Source of the DNA: Ramazzottius varieornatus
Lineage: Eukaryota; Tardigrada; Eutardigrada; Parachela; Ramazzottiidae
Direction of reading: 5' to 3'
Length of the DNA: 64,000 bases
Assembly: GCA_001949185.1 (NCBI GenBank)
Contig: BDGG01000003.1
Location: 3,889,158-3,953,157, forward strand
Part shown: in pieces, positions 63,707 through 64,000 of the stretch
Layout of the letters: every line of letters begins with the position of its first letter
Numbering within the stretch: the first letter of the stretch is position 1
Made by a program: the position numbers and the translations under genes
Notes under the pieces: generated by a model
What the model saw: only the letters and a program-made list of their open reading frames with translations
The model's database searches: none
Told to the model about the DNA's origin: nothing

Positions 63707-64000
63707 GGAGTTCATTCAGCTTAAACAGAAGGGTATTACCCCCGGGGCCGTGTTGGCCAATGTGATGCAGAAGGACTTGTTTGGAGAAGCACCGAAAAAG
63801 CAACGACGACAGGTAAACAGGCAGCTGAATACCGAGCCAGGTGCGCTGATCACCGGTCCCGAATTTGTTGCCGAGTTGGAGAAAGAAGATGAGAAGAAGA
63901 AGGCAGAGAAAGCTGCTGTTGAAGCAAAACGAAAGGCTGCAGCTGAAAAGAAAAAGAAAAATGCCACGAAAGAAAAAGATGAGAGTCCCACAGCATCGAA
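63707..64000 (+). CDS. Partial ORF resembling the C-terminal tail of a DDE transposase
   Basis: The frame is open from the gap to the window edge: EFIQLKQKGITPGAVLANVM, KDLFGEAPKKQRRQVNRQL, then TEPGALITGPEFVAELEKE and a long Lys/Ala/Glu helix (KKKAEKAAVEAKRKAAAEK). A segment like LNTEPGALITGPE followed by a charged Lys/Glu coiled coil is common at the end of pogo/Tigger-like transposases. Both ends are truncated, by the gap and the window edge. A host protein with a charged coiled coil is the alternative. Confidence 0.4.

Noticed and set aside
62671-63803. Long frames of more than 300 codons on both strands
   Set aside because: They cross the 907-bp N run and are not real sequence.

Overview
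The window is metazoan nuclear DNA. Genes are split into many short exons by mostly small GT-AG introns, and the protein set is animal-specific: a receptor guanylate cyclase, LAMP-type lysosomal proteins, ELMO, a KCTD1/15-type BTB protein, RSPRY1, LSM14, TAF4, Myt1 kinase and a gustatory-receptor-like membrane protein. The gustatory-like receptor and the compact introns point to an ecdysozoan invertebrate. A tardigrade is my best guess, but nothing in the window proves it.

Layout. 1-1463 holds nothing I can support. 1464-2517 (+) is a secreted Thr-rich mucin-like protein. 2794-8174 (+) is a 20-exon receptor guanylate cyclase whose cyclase domain has lost key catalytic residues. 9294-12548 (-) is a Trf4/TENT4 non-canonical poly(A) polymerase. 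12.5-18.5 kb is gene-poor, with one unrecognised Ala/Asn/Ser-rich gene at 16034-16937 (-). 18583-20266 (+) is a UBXN7-type p97 cofactor. About 20733-22085 (+) is a D-aspartate/D-amino-acid oxidase. 22368-26222 (-) is RSPRY1. 27370-28083 (-) and 28901-31919 (-) are two tandem LAMP-family genes, the second with three luminal domains. 34497-38095 (-) is TAF4, divergent from LSM14/trailer hitch at 39021-41136 (+). 42265-43989 (-) is KCTD1/15-like. 45553-48478 (-) is a Myt1 kinase, divergent from PDCD5 at 49104-49745 (+). 50510-53241 (-) is ELMO/CED-12.

From 53.4 kb onward the sequence is dominated by mobile-element debris: several non-autonomous hAT-like elements with 8-bp target duplications, an element with 110-bp terminal repeats and a small DNA-binding-like ORF, and a 946-bp near-perfect foldback. 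These surround one gene, a 468-residue gustatory-receptor-like protein at 57767-59570 (+). A 907-bp assembly gap precedes a truncated transposase-like ORF at the right edge.

The most striking non-gene signal is a palindromic repeat family. Its core is AAGTGGCGCACG, then a variable loop, then CGTGCGCCACTT, with outer arms reading GCTCGGCAAACAAACTCGAC. I count about 22 copies, all in introns or intergenic DNA and none in an exon. The genes are ordinary housekeeping and signalling loci and do not form one pathway. Positions of exon edges were read by eye and can be off by a base or two.
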